The notes under the pieces were generated by a model that was given only the letters and a program-made list of their open reading frames with translations, had not been told where the DNA came from and made no database searches. Shown here piece after piece: positions 50,292 through 58,281 of a stretch of 64,000 nucleotides of DNA (position 1 is the first letter of the stretch; each line of letters begins with the position of its first letter). A program made the position numbers and the translations under genes. The DNA is from Azoarcus sp. DD4 (lineage in GTDB: Bacteria > Pseudomonadota > Gammaproteobacteria > Burkholderiales > Rhodocyclaceae). The stretch is from NCBI RefSeq assembly GCF_006496635.1, contig NZ_CP022958.1, positions 1,860,001-1,924,000 on the forward strand, written 5' to 3'.

Positions 50292-50336
50292 ACAAACGCG
50301 GCAGAACCGCTAACTGGACCCGCGGCGGGCGATGGC

Positions 50337-50777
50337 TCACGCAAGCGGCCCGACCCCGGCGCTGCGTCGCAAGGCTGCGACATAGGCGACGCCGTCGGGC
50401 TGGGTGCCGTTGCGCTGGGCGTTGAACAGGGTTTCGCCCAGACATTCGAGGGCGTCGTGCATGGCCGCGTGCCGTTCGCCGCGATGCGCGCAGGCGGCCT
50501 CGAAGGCGGCACGGATGCCCGGCGGCTGGTCGATCGACAGCTGCTCCTCGATCGCGAGGTGCAGCGACAGGTGCAGGAAGGGATTGACCTGACCCGCTTC
50601 GGGCGGGAAATCGCGGTCGACCGAATCCGGTTTGTCTACGACGGCGTGGTATTCGGGATGCTGGGCGACGATGTCGGCGGCGATGGTCTCCAGCGGGGTC
50701 AGGACCTCGCGCGCCTGGTACTTCCGCCAAGCTTCGATGAAGAAATTGCGCACTTCGTCGCGGGTCGGATTGAACAT
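50337..50777 (-). CDS. DUF1841 family protein
   Basis: This is a 146-residue cytosolic protein with MFNPTRDEVRNFFIEAWRKY, NPFLHLSLHLAIEEQLSIDQ and HDALECLGETLFNAQRNGT, which I recognise as the DUF1841 family of betaproteobacteria and relatives, of unknown function. The histidines in HLSLHLAIEEQ are notable as possible metal ligands. It lies 31 bp after nth on the same strand, probably as the last gene of the rnf-nth transcript. Confidence 0.87.
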   Translation of the reverse strand: MFNPTRDEVRNFFIEAWRKYQAREVLTPLETIAADIVAQHPEYHAVVDKPDSVDRDFPPEAGQVNPFLHLSLHLAIEEQLSIDQPPGIRAAFEAACAHRGERHAAMHDALECLGETLFNAQRNGTQPDGVAYVAALRRSAGVGPLA

Positions 50778-50808
50778 GAGCGATTCTCTCTTCGGGTTGC
50801 CGCCGCGT

Positions 50809-51450
50809 TCAGGCGGTCTTGTCGCGGAACAGGCACAGGTCGCGCACGATGCAGGCAGCGCAATCGGGTTTGCGCGCGGTGCAGACGTAGCGGCCGTGCA
50901 GGATCAGCCAGTGATGGGCGTCGAGCAGGTAGTCCTTCGGTACGCGTTTGAGCAGGGCTTGCTCGACTGCGTTCACGTCCTTGCCCGGGGCGAGCCCGGT
51001 ACGGTTGGCGACCCGGAAGATGTGGGTGTCGACCGCCATGACCGGTTCGCGGAAAACGGTGTTGAGCACGACGTTGGCCGTCTTGCGGCCGACACCGGGC
51101 AGCGCTTCGAGCGCTTCGCGGTCCTTGGGCACTTCGCCGCCATGCCGCTCTAGCAGCAGGCGCGACAGCGCCACGGTGTTCTTGGCTTTGTTGCGGAACA
51201 GGCCGATGGTCTTGATGTAGTCGGCCACCCCTTCGTCGCCGAGCGCGAGCATCGCCTCCGGCGTCGGTGCCGCGGCGAACAGCTTGCGGGTGGCGATATT
51301 CACGCTCTTGTCGGTCGCCTGCGCCGACAGCACCACCGCCACCAGCAGCTGGTATGGCGTGGCGTACTCGAGTTCGGTTTTCGGTTCGGGATTGGCTGCG
51401 GCAAGTCGACGGAAGAATTCGCGGATCGCGTCGCGCTTCATCGTCGCCAT
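50809..51450 (-). CDS. nth: Endonuclease III
   Basis: Nth removes oxidised pyrimidines in base excision repair and nicks the abasic site. The 213-residue protein (E. coli 211) has the helix-hairpin-helix LEALPGVGRKTANVVLN with the catalytic lysine, the catalytic aspartate in VDTHIFRVANR, and the [4Fe-4S] ligands C-x6-C-x2-C-x5-C at the C terminus. The start is ATG at 51450, two bases after the rnfE stop; an ATG at 51441 is possible. Linkage to rnf genes is a known arrangement in proteobacteria. Confidence 0.96.
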   Translation of the reverse strand: MATMKRDAIREFFRRLAAANPEPKTELEYATPYQLLVAVVLSAQATDKSVNIATRKLFAAAPTPEAMLALGDEGVADYIKTIGLFRNKAKNTVALSRLLLERHGGEVPKDREALEALPGVGRKTANVVLNTVFREPVMAVDTHIFRVANRTGLAPGKDVNAVEQALLKRVPKDYLLDAHHWLILHGRYVCTARKPDCAACIVRDLCLFRDKTA

Positions 51451-51452
51451 GC

Positions 51453-52148
51453 TCAGGCCGCCTCGGTGCCGGGCCCGGTTTCCGTGGGCGTGGCCGTCAT
51501 CGGCGCTGCGCGGCGGCGAGCTGCCTGTCGGGCATTGATCGCGTTGTAGGCGGCGATCAGGCAGCCGAGTGCGAAGAAGGCGCCCGGCGGCAGGATCGCG
51601 ATCAGGAAGCCGGGGTAGTCGTCGCCGAACACCGTCAGCGCCGAGGTGTCCGGGATGATCATCTCGATGCCGGAGAACAGCGTGCCGCTGCCCACCAGTT
51701 CGCGCAGGCCGCCCAGCAGCGCCAGCACCCACACCAGACCGCAGCCCATCATCACCGCATCGACGGTGGAGGAGAGCGGGTCATTCTTTGCCGCGTAAGC
51801 TTCGACGCGCGCCAGCACGATGCAGTTGGTGACGATCAGCGGAATGAAGATGCCGAGCACCAGGTAAAGGCTGTGCAGGAAGGCATTGAAGGCGAGGTCG
51901 ACCACCGTGACCAGCGCGGCAATGATCAGGACGAAAACCGGAATGCGGATCTCGTAGGGAATGAAGTTGCGCAGGCCGGCGACGGCCAGGTTGGAGAGTG
52001 CCATCACCAGCAGGGTCGCCAGGCCGAGGCTGACCGCATTCACCATGCTGGTGCTGATCGCGAGGATGGGGCACAGGCCGAGCAGCTGGGCGAGGCCGGT
52101 ATTCTGTTTCCACAGGCCGTTGTGGGCGATCTCGCGGAATTGCTGCAT
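51453..52148 (-). CDS. rnfE: Rnf complex subunit E
   Basis: RnfE is an integral membrane subunit of the Rnf complex, which couples ferredoxin:NAD+ electron transfer to ion movement (also known as Rsx in E. coli). The 231-residue protein has about six hydrophobic segments, NTGLAQLLGLCPILAISTS and FIPLIVTNCIVLAR (cysteines for the membrane-embedded Fe centre shared with RnfA). I use the ATG at 52148; a TTG at 52154 would overlap the rnfG stop. An alanine/threonine-rich tail follows the last helix. Confidence 0.94.
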   Translation of the reverse strand: MQQFREIAHNGLWKQNTGLAQLLGLCPILAISTSMVNAVSLGLATLLVMALSNLAVAGLRNFIPYEIRIPVFVLIIAALVTVVDLAFNAFLHSLYLVLGIFIPLIVTNCIVLARVEAYAAKNDPLSSTVDAVMMGCGLVWVLALLGGLRELVGSGTLFSGIEMIIPDTSALTVFGDDYPGFLIAILPPGAFFALGCLIAAYNAINARQAARRRAAPMTATPTETGPGTEAA

Positions 52149-52150
52149 GT

Positions 52151-52828
52151 TCAAGGCGTTTCTCCCAGCGTGGCACCGCTGGCCGCGGCGATCAGCGCAT
52201 CGCGTTGTTCGACTGCAAAGCCCACCGCCTTGCCGACCGCGCTGGTCACGGCGCGCGCGCTGATGGTGGCGCCGGCACGGTAGTCGAAGGCGCCGCCGTC
52301 CTTGCGCACCGTCCAGCGTTCAGCGGCCATGTCCTGCCAGGCGATACCCGCGAACTGCGCGATCCAGGGTGAGCGCTTGTTGCGGTCCTTCTTCGGATCG
52401 ATGTAGTCGCCCAGCCCCGGCGTTTCCTTGTGGCTGGTGACCCGCACGCCCTGCAGCCTGCCGTCGGCACCGACCGCGACGATCAGGCCGATGCGGCCGG
52501 CGTAGCCGTCGGTCGCGGCTGCCTCTAGCACCATCGCCACCACGTCGCCGCCGCGGCGCGCACGCCACACGCGGGCGCCGTCGAAGCCAAGCTGCACTGT
52601 GGCGCGGGTAAGGATGACGTCGTCGAGCAGGGCATTGTCGTAAGCGGTGGCCGGCAGCACTTCGTTGACCAGGCGCAGTTGTTCTTCCTGCACCGAGGCC
52701 TCGATGGCCGGGCGGGTGGCGCGGTAGGTGGAGGCCATCAGGGCGGTGAAGACCACCGTGAACACCAGCATGATGGCTGCCGTCCGCAGCGAAGTGCGGG
52801 CAGCGCCGTAACGGTCGGCGGTGCTCAT
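52151..52828 (-). CDS. rnfG: Rnf complex subunit G (flavoprotein)
   Basis: RnfG is anchored by one N-terminal helix (about residues 17-35) with a periplasmic FMN domain. The 225-residue protein has the covalent FMN attachment motif AGATIS (threonine ester) near residue 190 and TSHKETPGLGDYIDPKKD. The start at 52828 overlaps the rnfD stop (ATGA), and an upstream in-frame extension inside rnfD was rejected. Confidence 0.94.
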   Translation of the reverse strand: MSTADRYGAARTSLRTAAIMLVFTVVFTALMASTYRATRPAIEASVQEEQLRLVNEVLPATAYDNALLDDVILTRATVQLGFDGARVWRARRGGDVVAMVLEAAATDGYAGRIGLIVAVGADGRLQGVRVTSHKETPGLGDYIDPKKDRNKRSPWIAQFAGIAWQDMAAERWTVRKDGGAFDYRAGATISARAVTSAVGKAVGFAVEQRDALIAAASGATLGETP

Positions 52829-53832
52829 GGGGCGCGCCCTCCGCGATGGCCGAAGACCGGCGGCTGGGTCTTCATGTCGATCAGCGGCACACACAGATTC
52901 ATCAGCAGCACGCCGAAGGCGATGCCTTCCGGGTAGGCGCCGAAGCTGCGGATGAGCCAGGCGATGCAGGCCACGCCGGCGGCGAAGATGAGCTTGCCGC
53001 GCGGGGTGGTCGCGCCCGACACCGGGTCGGTGACGATGAAGAAGGCGGCGAGCATGGCGCCGCCGCTGGCGAGGTGGAACAGCGGCGAGGCGAACTGCCC
53101 GGGGTGGACGAGCCAGAATGCGCCGGAGATGATGGCCAGCGCCGTGAGGAAGGCCGCCGGCATGTGCCAGGTGATCACGCGGGTCGCGAGCAGGATGAGT
53201 CCGCCCGCCAGGTAGCCCGCGGCGAGCCATTCCCAGCCCTTGCCGCCGGCGAGACCAAAGGCGCCGAGCTGTCGTACGCTATCGACCGTGGCATCCGGCA
53301 CCCGCAGGCCGGTGCGCATGGTGTCGAGCGCCGTGGCGCCGGTGATGGCGTCGAGATCGCGGGTGCTGCCTAGAATGAGCTGCAGCTGGGTGGCGAAGTC
53401 GAGCTGGCCGGCTGCCGGCCATTGCGACATCAGCGCGGGATAGGCGACGATCATGGTGCAGTAGGCCGCCATCGCTGGGTTGAAGGGATTCTGGCCGAGG
53501 CCGCCGTAGAGCTGCTTGACGGCCACCACGGCCACCAGCGCCGCCAGCGCCGTCAGCCACCACGGCACGATGGGGGGAAAGCACAACGCGACCAGCCAGG
53601 CGGTGACGAGCGCCGACCCGTCGCCCAGCGCCATCGCGACGGGTTTGCGCCGCAGGGCGAGCACCGCTGCTTCGCCGGCAAGCGCGGCGACCGAGGCGAT
53701 GACGATGTTGACCAGGATGCCGGCGCCGATCTGCCAGACATAGGCGGCGATGCCTGGTAGCAGCGCGATCAGGACGGTGAGCATCACGCGCTGGATGCTG
53801 GCCGGTTTGCGGATGTAGGGAGAATGGATCAT
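52825..53832 (-). CDS. rnfD: Rnf complex subunit D
   Basis: RnfD is a membrane subunit with covalently bound FMN and is related to NqrB. The 335-residue protein has about eight to ten hydrophobic segments, GGLGQNPFNPAMAAYC, the flavinylation motif ITGATALDT (threonine in GAT) and PVSGATTPRGKLIFAAGVA. It overlaps rnfC and rnfG by ATGA junctions. Confidence 0.95.
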   Translation of the reverse strand: MIHSPYIRKPASIQRVMLTVLIALLPGIAAYVWQIGAGILVNIVIASVAALAGEAAVLALRRKPVAMALGDGSALVTAWLVALCFPPIVPWWLTALAALVAVVAVKQLYGGLGQNPFNPAMAAYCTMIVAYPALMSQWPAAGQLDFATQLQLILGSTRDLDAITGATALDTMRTGLRVPDATVDSVRQLGAFGLAGGKGWEWLAAGYLAGGLILLATRVITWHMPAAFLTALAIISGAFWLVHPGQFASPLFHLASGGAMLAAFFIVTDPVSGATTPRGKLIFAAGVACIAWLIRSFGAYPEGIAFGVLLMNLCVPLIDMKTQPPVFGHRGGRAP

Positions 53833-55517
53833 TGCGGGTTGTCGTCGGCCGCGACGGCGGGGCTGGCGGCTGCATGCGCGGTGCCCTGCTGGCGCCGCCG
53901 CGCTTCGATGTCGGCGATCTCGGCCTGCGTGTCCTGGCTGAGATTGTCGGTGTTCCTGGGTTGCACTTCCTGCTTCTGTGCCTGGGCGCGGGCGAGGGCG
54001 GCGGCGATCAGGGCTTTCTTGGGATCCTCGGCCGCCGGAGCAGGGGCGGTGGGCTCGGCCTTGCTGTCGTCGCCGGACGCCAGCTTGGCACGGGTTTCCG
54101 CCGCCTTGGCGGCAAGCTTGGCGGCCTTTTCTTCCTTCTCGCGGTCCTGCCGGAAATTGCGGAACTCGAAGCGCTCACGGGCTGCATCCGCAGCGCTCTT
54201 GTCGCGTTCGCGGGCCCAGATCTCGCTTTTGGCGAAGCGGTAGTAGTCGACCAGCGGAATGTGGGCGGGGCAGACGTAGGCGCAGCAACCGCATTCGATG
54301 CAGTCGAAGAGGTGGTATTCCTGGGCCTTGCCGAAGTTCTTCGCGCGGCTGAACCAGTACAGCTCGAAAGGTTGCAGCTCGGCCGGACAGGCACGCGCGC
54401 ACTCGCCACAGCGTATGCAAGCCTGCTCCGGCTGCGGTGGCGGGAACAGTGCCGGCGAGGCGCTGATGACGCAGTTGGTGGCCTTGGCGACGGGTACGTC
54501 CAGGCGCGGCAGGGCAAAGCCCATCATCGGGCCGCCCATCAGGTAGCGGTCGGTATCGGAACGTGGCCGGGCCAGCGGCAGCAACTCGTCGATCGGCGTG
54601 CCGATCAGGACCTCGTAATTGCCCGCGGCGGCGACGTTGCCGGTCAGGGTGACGACGCGCGACACCAGGGGCTCGCCGCAGGCGAAGGCACGATGGACGG
54701 CGTGGGCGGTGCCGACATTGAAGCACTGTACGCCGAAATCGCCGCCCAGCTTGCCATAGGGGATCTCGATACCGGTAAGCACGCGGATCAGCTGCTTCTC
54801 GCCGCCTGCCGGGTAGAGTGCCGGTACCGCGACCACCGCAACCTCGCCCTCGATGCCGGCCGCGGCGCTGCGCATTGCCGCAAGCGCCTCGGGCTTGTTG
54901 TCTTCGATGCCGATGATGAGCCGGCGGGCACCGATCAGCTCGCGCAGGATGGCTGCGCCGGCGAGGATGGCCGGGGCGCGCTCGCGCATCAGGCGGTCGT
55001 CGCAGGTGATCCAGGGTTCGCATTCGGCGCCGTTCAAGATCAGCGTGTCGATGCCGCTGCCGCGACCGAGTTTGACGTGGCTCGGGAAGGTCGCGCCGCC
55101 GAGGCCGACGACGCCGCATTCGCGCAAGTGGGCGAGGCTGCGCTCGCGGCCGGCGGCGCGGTGATCGAAGGGAGCGTGTTCGATCCAGCGCTCCTCGCCG
55201 TCGGGTTCGATGACCACGCAGCGGGTGTCGAGCCCGGATGGGTGGGCCATCGGATGCAGGCCGACTTCGACCACGGTGCCCGAGGTCGGTGCATGGACGG
55301 CGGTGCCGAGCGTGCCTTCCGGTTCGCCTATGCGTTCGCCCTTCAGCACCCGCTGGCCGGGCTGCACCAGGCAGCGCGAGGTGGCACGGGTGCTCTGGCG
55401 CAGCGGCACCACCAGCCGGGATGGCAGCGGCGCAGGGCGGATCGGCGACGCGGCCGATTCCTGCTTGTGGGCGTCGGGCTTGATGCCGCCGCGGAAGTTG
55501 AACAGCCGCCCTATCAT
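53829..55517 (-). CDS. rnfC: Rnf complex subunit C (NADH/flavin-binding)
   Basis: RnfC is the peripheral subunit that interacts with NAD(H). The 562-residue protein has GLGGATFPSHVKL, NGAECEPWITCDDRLM, GIEDNKPEA, a flavodoxin-like/NuoF-like core and two ferredoxin motifs CIRCGECARACP and CIECGCCAYVCP. A charged alanine/lysine-rich C-terminal tail of about 110 residues (coiled-coil-like, rich in AKLAAKAAE) follows, a common variable extension. The ATG at 55517 overlaps the rnfB stop; a 12-residue longer version is not favoured. Confidence 0.95.
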   Translation of the reverse strand: MIGRLFNFRGGIKPDAHKQESAASPIRPAPLPSRLVVPLRQSTRATSRCLVQPGQRVLKGERIGEPEGTLGTAVHAPTSGTVVEVGLHPMAHPSGLDTRCVVIEPDGEERWIEHAPFDHRAAGRERSLAHLRECGVVGLGGATFPSHVKLGRGSGIDTLILNGAECEPWITCDDRLMRERAPAILAGAAILRELIGARRLIIGIEDNKPEALAAMRSAAAGIEGEVAVVAVPALYPAGGEKQLIRVLTGIEIPYGKLGGDFGVQCFNVGTAHAVHRAFACGEPLVSRVVTLTGNVAAAGNYEVLIGTPIDELLPLARPRSDTDRYLMGGPMMGFALPRLDVPVAKATNCVISASPALFPPPQPEQACIRCGECARACPAELQPFELYWFSRAKNFGKAQEYHLFDCIECGCCAYVCPAHIPLVDYYRFAKSEIWARERDKSAADAARERFEFRNFRQDREKEEKAAKLAAKAAETRAKLASGDDSKAEPTAPAPAAEDPKKALIAAALARAQAQKQEVQPRNTDNLSQDTQAEIADIEARRRQQGTAHAAASPAVAADDNPQ

Positions 55518-56065
55518 GCGGCCTTCCTGATTTCGATCACCGGGTACTTCCATTTCCAGGTCTGCACGGTTTCACGCACCGGCTCCATGCTGATGCAATC
55601 GACCGGGCAGGGCGCCACGCACAGTTCGCAACCGGTGCACAGCGGCGCCACCACGGTGTGCATCTGCTTGGCAGCGCCAACGATGGCATCGACCGGGCAG
55701 GCCTGGATGCACAGCGTGCAGCCTATGCAGGTCTGCTCGTCGATGAGGGCGACCGACTTCGGCTTTTCGACGCCGTGCTCTTCCGACAGCGGTTTCACTT
55801 CGCGCCCGAGCAGGTCGGCCAGTTTGCGTATGCCTTCCTCGCCGCCCGGCGGGCACTGGTTGATGTCGGCCTCGCCCTGGGCGATGGCTTCGGCATAGGG
55901 TTTGCAACCGGGATAGCCGCACTGGCCGCACTGGGTTTGCGGCAGGATGGCATCGATCTTCTCGACCAGCGGGTCGCCCTCGACCTTGAAGCGGATGGCT
56001 GCGTAGCCCAGTGCGGCGCCGAGCACGAGGGCGATTCCGGTCATGACGATCAGGGCTGACAGCAT
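55514..56065 (-). CDS. rnfB: Rnf complex subunit B (ferredoxin-like)
   Basis: RnfB is the iron-sulfur entry subunit that accepts electrons from ferredoxin. The 183-residue protein has an N-terminal membrane anchor (about residues 4-24), a Fe-S cluster domain with QCGQCGYPGC, and two CxxCxxCxxxCP ferredoxin motifs, CIGCTLCIQACP and CTGCELCVAPCP. It lies 31 bp after rnfA and overlaps rnfC (ATGA). Confidence 0.96.
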   Translation of the reverse strand: MLSALIVMTGIALVLGAALGYAAIRFKVEGDPLVEKIDAILPQTQCGQCGYPGCKPYAEAIAQGEADINQCPPGGEEGIRKLADLLGREVKPLSEEHGVEKPKSVALIDEQTCIGCTLCIQACPVDAIVGAAKQMHTVVAPLCTGCELCVAPCPVDCISMEPVRETVQTWKWKYPVIEIRKAA

Positions 56066-56096
56066 GCGATGTAGGACAGGTGTGTAAGGGAGGCGG

Positions 56097-56681
56097 TCAG
56101 TGGAAGCGGTCCAGCCCGGCGAAACCCATGAAGGCCAGGCTCATGAAGCCGGCGGTGATCATGGCGATCGCGGTGCCTTTGAACGGCGCCGGAACGTCGG
56201 CGCCTTCCAGCCGCTCGCGGATACCGGCGAACAGCACCAGCGCGAGGGTGAAACCGACCGAGGAACCGAAGCCGAACAGAAGGGATTCGAGCAGGTCGTG
56301 GCCGAGCCCGACGTTGAGCAGCGGCACGCCGAGCACGGCGCAGTTCGTCGTGATCAGCGGCAGATAGATACCCAGCACCTGGTGCAGCAGCGGGCTGGTC
56401 TTCTGGATGACGAGTTCGGTGAGCTGGACGATCGCGGCGATCACCACGATGAAGGACAGCGTGCGCAGGTAGCCGAGGTCGTTGGGAACGAGCAGGTAGT
56501 GATCGATGAGGTAGCTGCTGCCGGCGCCGAGGGTGAGCACGAAGGTGGTCGCAGCGCCCATGCCGACGGCGGTTTCGAGTTTCTTCGACACCCCCATGAA
56601 GGGGCACAGGCCGAGGATGCGGACGAAAACGACGTTATTCACCAGTACCGCGCTGATGACGACGAAGAGGTAGCTGCTCAT
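56097..56681 (-). CDS. rnfA: Rnf complex subunit A
   Basis: RnfA is an integral membrane subunit homologous to RnfE and NqrE. The 194-residue protein (usual 193) has six hydrophobic segments with VNNVVFVRILGLCPFMGVSK and YLPLITTNCAVLGVPLLN, carrying the paired cysteines of the membrane iron site. The ATG at 56681 begins the family-conserved MSSYLFVVISAVLVNN. It is the first gene of rnfABCDGE. Upstream in-frame extension to 57323 runs through the HNH gene in another frame and was rejected. Confidence 0.96.
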   Translation of the reverse strand: MSSYLFVVISAVLVNNVVFVRILGLCPFMGVSKKLETAVGMGAATTFVLTLGAGSSYLIDHYLLVPNDLGYLRTLSFIVVIAAIVQLTELVIQKTSPLLHQVLGIYLPLITTNCAVLGVPLLNVGLGHDLLESLLFGFGSSVGFTLALVLFAGIRERLEGADVPAPFKGTAIAMITAGFMSLAFMGFAGLDRFH

Positions 56682-56708
56682 GATGCGCTGACCGGGGGCA
56701 ATCGCCGG

Positions 56709-56738
56709 ATTATCGCCTGCCGGTGGCGGTGGCCACAA
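56709..56738 (-). promoter_or_regulatory. Candidate promoter of the rnf operon
   Basis: On the minus strand TTGTGG (56738-56733) and GATAAT (56714-56709) are separated by 18 bp in the 77-bp gap between the HNH gene and rnfA. The start point would be about 20 nt before rnfA. Read-through from the HNH gene is an alternative. Confidence 0.4.
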
Positions 56739-56758
56739 CCCTGACACCGTGCGGTGTA

Positions 56759-57394
56759 TCAGGCGGAAGGGAACAGGCGGCTCTGGCGCGGCAGGTGCCG
56801 GGTGAGGAAGTCCATCTGGTCGGCAAGGATGTTGCGGTTGCAGAGGATCAGGTATTCGGCTTTGTTCGGCACGTAGGGCGCATAGAGCAGCGCCATCCTG
56901 GCCTGCTCCGGCGTGCGCCCGCTCTTGCGCTGGTTGCAGGGCCGGCACGCGGTGACCACATTCATCCAGATGTCGAGGCCGCCTTGCGACACCGGCGACA
57001 CGTGGTCGCGGGTCAACTGGCTGCCGGGCAGACGGTGGCCGCAATAGGCGCAGACGTGGCGGTCGCGACGGAACAGCTCGCGATTGTTGAGCGGCGGTGT
57101 ATGACGCATCACTTCCGGGCGAAGTGCCCGACCCTTGATCGCGATGATGCTGTGGGTGGTGATTTCCGACCGCCGGCCGGTGGCGCGGCAAATGCCCCCC
57201 AGGAAGCGGAAGGCGCGATCGCCGATGCTCCAGGCGACCTGATCGCGCGCGTGATAATGACATGCGGCCTGCCAGCTGATCCAGCGGTGGGGGGTGCCAT
57301 GGACGTCGAGCGACAGGATCCACGGATGTTGTCCGTCCTCCCGCAACAGGACATCGTCGGGGCCGATCAACAACGCGCCGGGTTCGCTCAGCAC
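56759..57394 (-). CDS. HNH endonuclease family protein
   Basis: This 211-residue protein has a zinc-binding HNH fold: CAYCGHRL, RDHVSPVSQGG (catalytic His), NVVTACRPCNQRKSGRTPEQA. Stand-alone HNH proteins of this type are common in bacterial chromosomes with unknown roles. Its N-terminal part (VHGTPHRWISWQAACHYHAR) matches a conserved group of housekeeping HNH proteins. The start is a GTG at 57394 with a strong GGGAGG about 5 bp upstream. It precedes rnfA on the same strand; no mobile element is visible around it. Confidence 0.88.
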   Translation of the reverse strand: MLSEPGALLIGPDDVLLREDGQHPWILSLDVHGTPHRWISWQAACHYHARDQVAWSIGDRAFRFLGGICRATGRRSEITTHSIIAIKGRALRPEVMRHTPPLNNRELFRRDRHVCAYCGHRLPGSQLTRDHVSPVSQGGLDIWMNVVTACRPCNQRKSGRTPEQARMALLYAPYVPNKAEYLILCNRNILADQMDFLTRHLPRQSRLFPSA

Positions 57395-57520
57395 ATGTCC
57401 TCCCTCACCGAAGCGGCGCAGCGGGCACTGCGCCTGGCGGAATCAGAACAGCTTTTTGGCCCGCGATGCAAGCCGGGCGTCTCCAAACACCTGTTTAGAG
57501 TACGTTTCCGGCGGTGTGGT

Positions 57521-58093
57521 TCAGCCGTGCGGCGGCTGGCCGGGCAGGACGTAGCCCGGCGGTGGCGTGTCTATGCTGGCAGTATGAAAGGCCCAGTTGC
57601 CGCTGCGGCGGTCGGCAAAGTAGTGCCGCAGTGTCAGCGCGATGGTGCGGAAGGCGATCTGTTCCCACGGGATGTCGGCCTCGTCGAACAGGGCGACCTC
57701 CAGCGATTCCTCTCCGGGCCGGAAATCGAGATCGAGCAGGCGGGCGCGGTAGATGATGTGCACCTGGCTGATGTAGGGCACGTCGATCAGCGTGTACATC
57801 GGGCCCACGTCGATGCGCGCGCAGGCTTCCTCCAGGGTTTCGCGGGCGGCGCCTTCGGCGGTGGTCTCCTCGTTCTCCATGAAGCCGGCCGGCAGGGTCC
57901 ACATGCCGTGGCGCGGTTCGATGGCGCGGCGACAGAGCAGCACCCTCCCTTCCCATTCGGGCAGTGCGCCGACCACGATCTTGGGATTCTGATAATGCAC
58001 TGCACCGCAGTTGGGGCAGACATGGCGGGGTAGCGTGTCCCCCTTGGGGACGCGGAATTCGACGGTCGAGCCGCAGCTTGAGCAGTACTTCAT
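57521..58093 (-). CDS. Nudix hydrolase with zinc ribbon
   Basis: This 190-residue protein has an N-terminal zinc ribbon (CSSCG and CPNCG in the first 30 residues) followed by a Nudix domain with box GFMENEETTAEGAARETLEE (complete G-x5-E-x7-RE-x2-EE pattern). The layout resembles NudC-like or related zinc-ribbon Nudix proteins, but it is shorter than NudC and lacks its SQPWPFPxS signature, so the substrate is unclear. It is the first of a minus-strand series with the HNH gene 126 bp downstream, and divergent from the c-di-GMP genes. Confidence 0.87.
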   Translation of the reverse strand: MKYCSSCGSTVEFRVPKGDTLPRHVCPNCGAVHYQNPKIVVGALPEWEGRVLLCRRAIEPRHGMWTLPAGFMENEETTAEGAARETLEEACARIDVGPMYTLIDVPYISQVHIIYRARLLDLDFRPGEESLEVALFDEADIPWEQIAFRTIALTLRHYFADRRSGNWAFHTASIDTPPPGYVLPGQPPHG

Positions 58094-58281
58094 GGCAGAA
58101 ATGTAAGGTCGTCGGGCAGCATCGGATGCCCGATTCTAGCCCGGCTGGAATGCCATGGCGCACCGATGTGCCGGCGTGGCTGGCAGCGCGATCGAAGCCA
58201 CGGTAAAGTGCGACGGGCGCGACCGATGTGGATTGCCGGCCGGATCACGCGCTTCGTCATTGCGACATATACCAGGACACC

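Noticed and set aside
53832..55898. 688-codon plus-strand frame opposite rnfC and rnfB
   Set aside because: Covers two well-supported minus-strand genes and lacks motifs.
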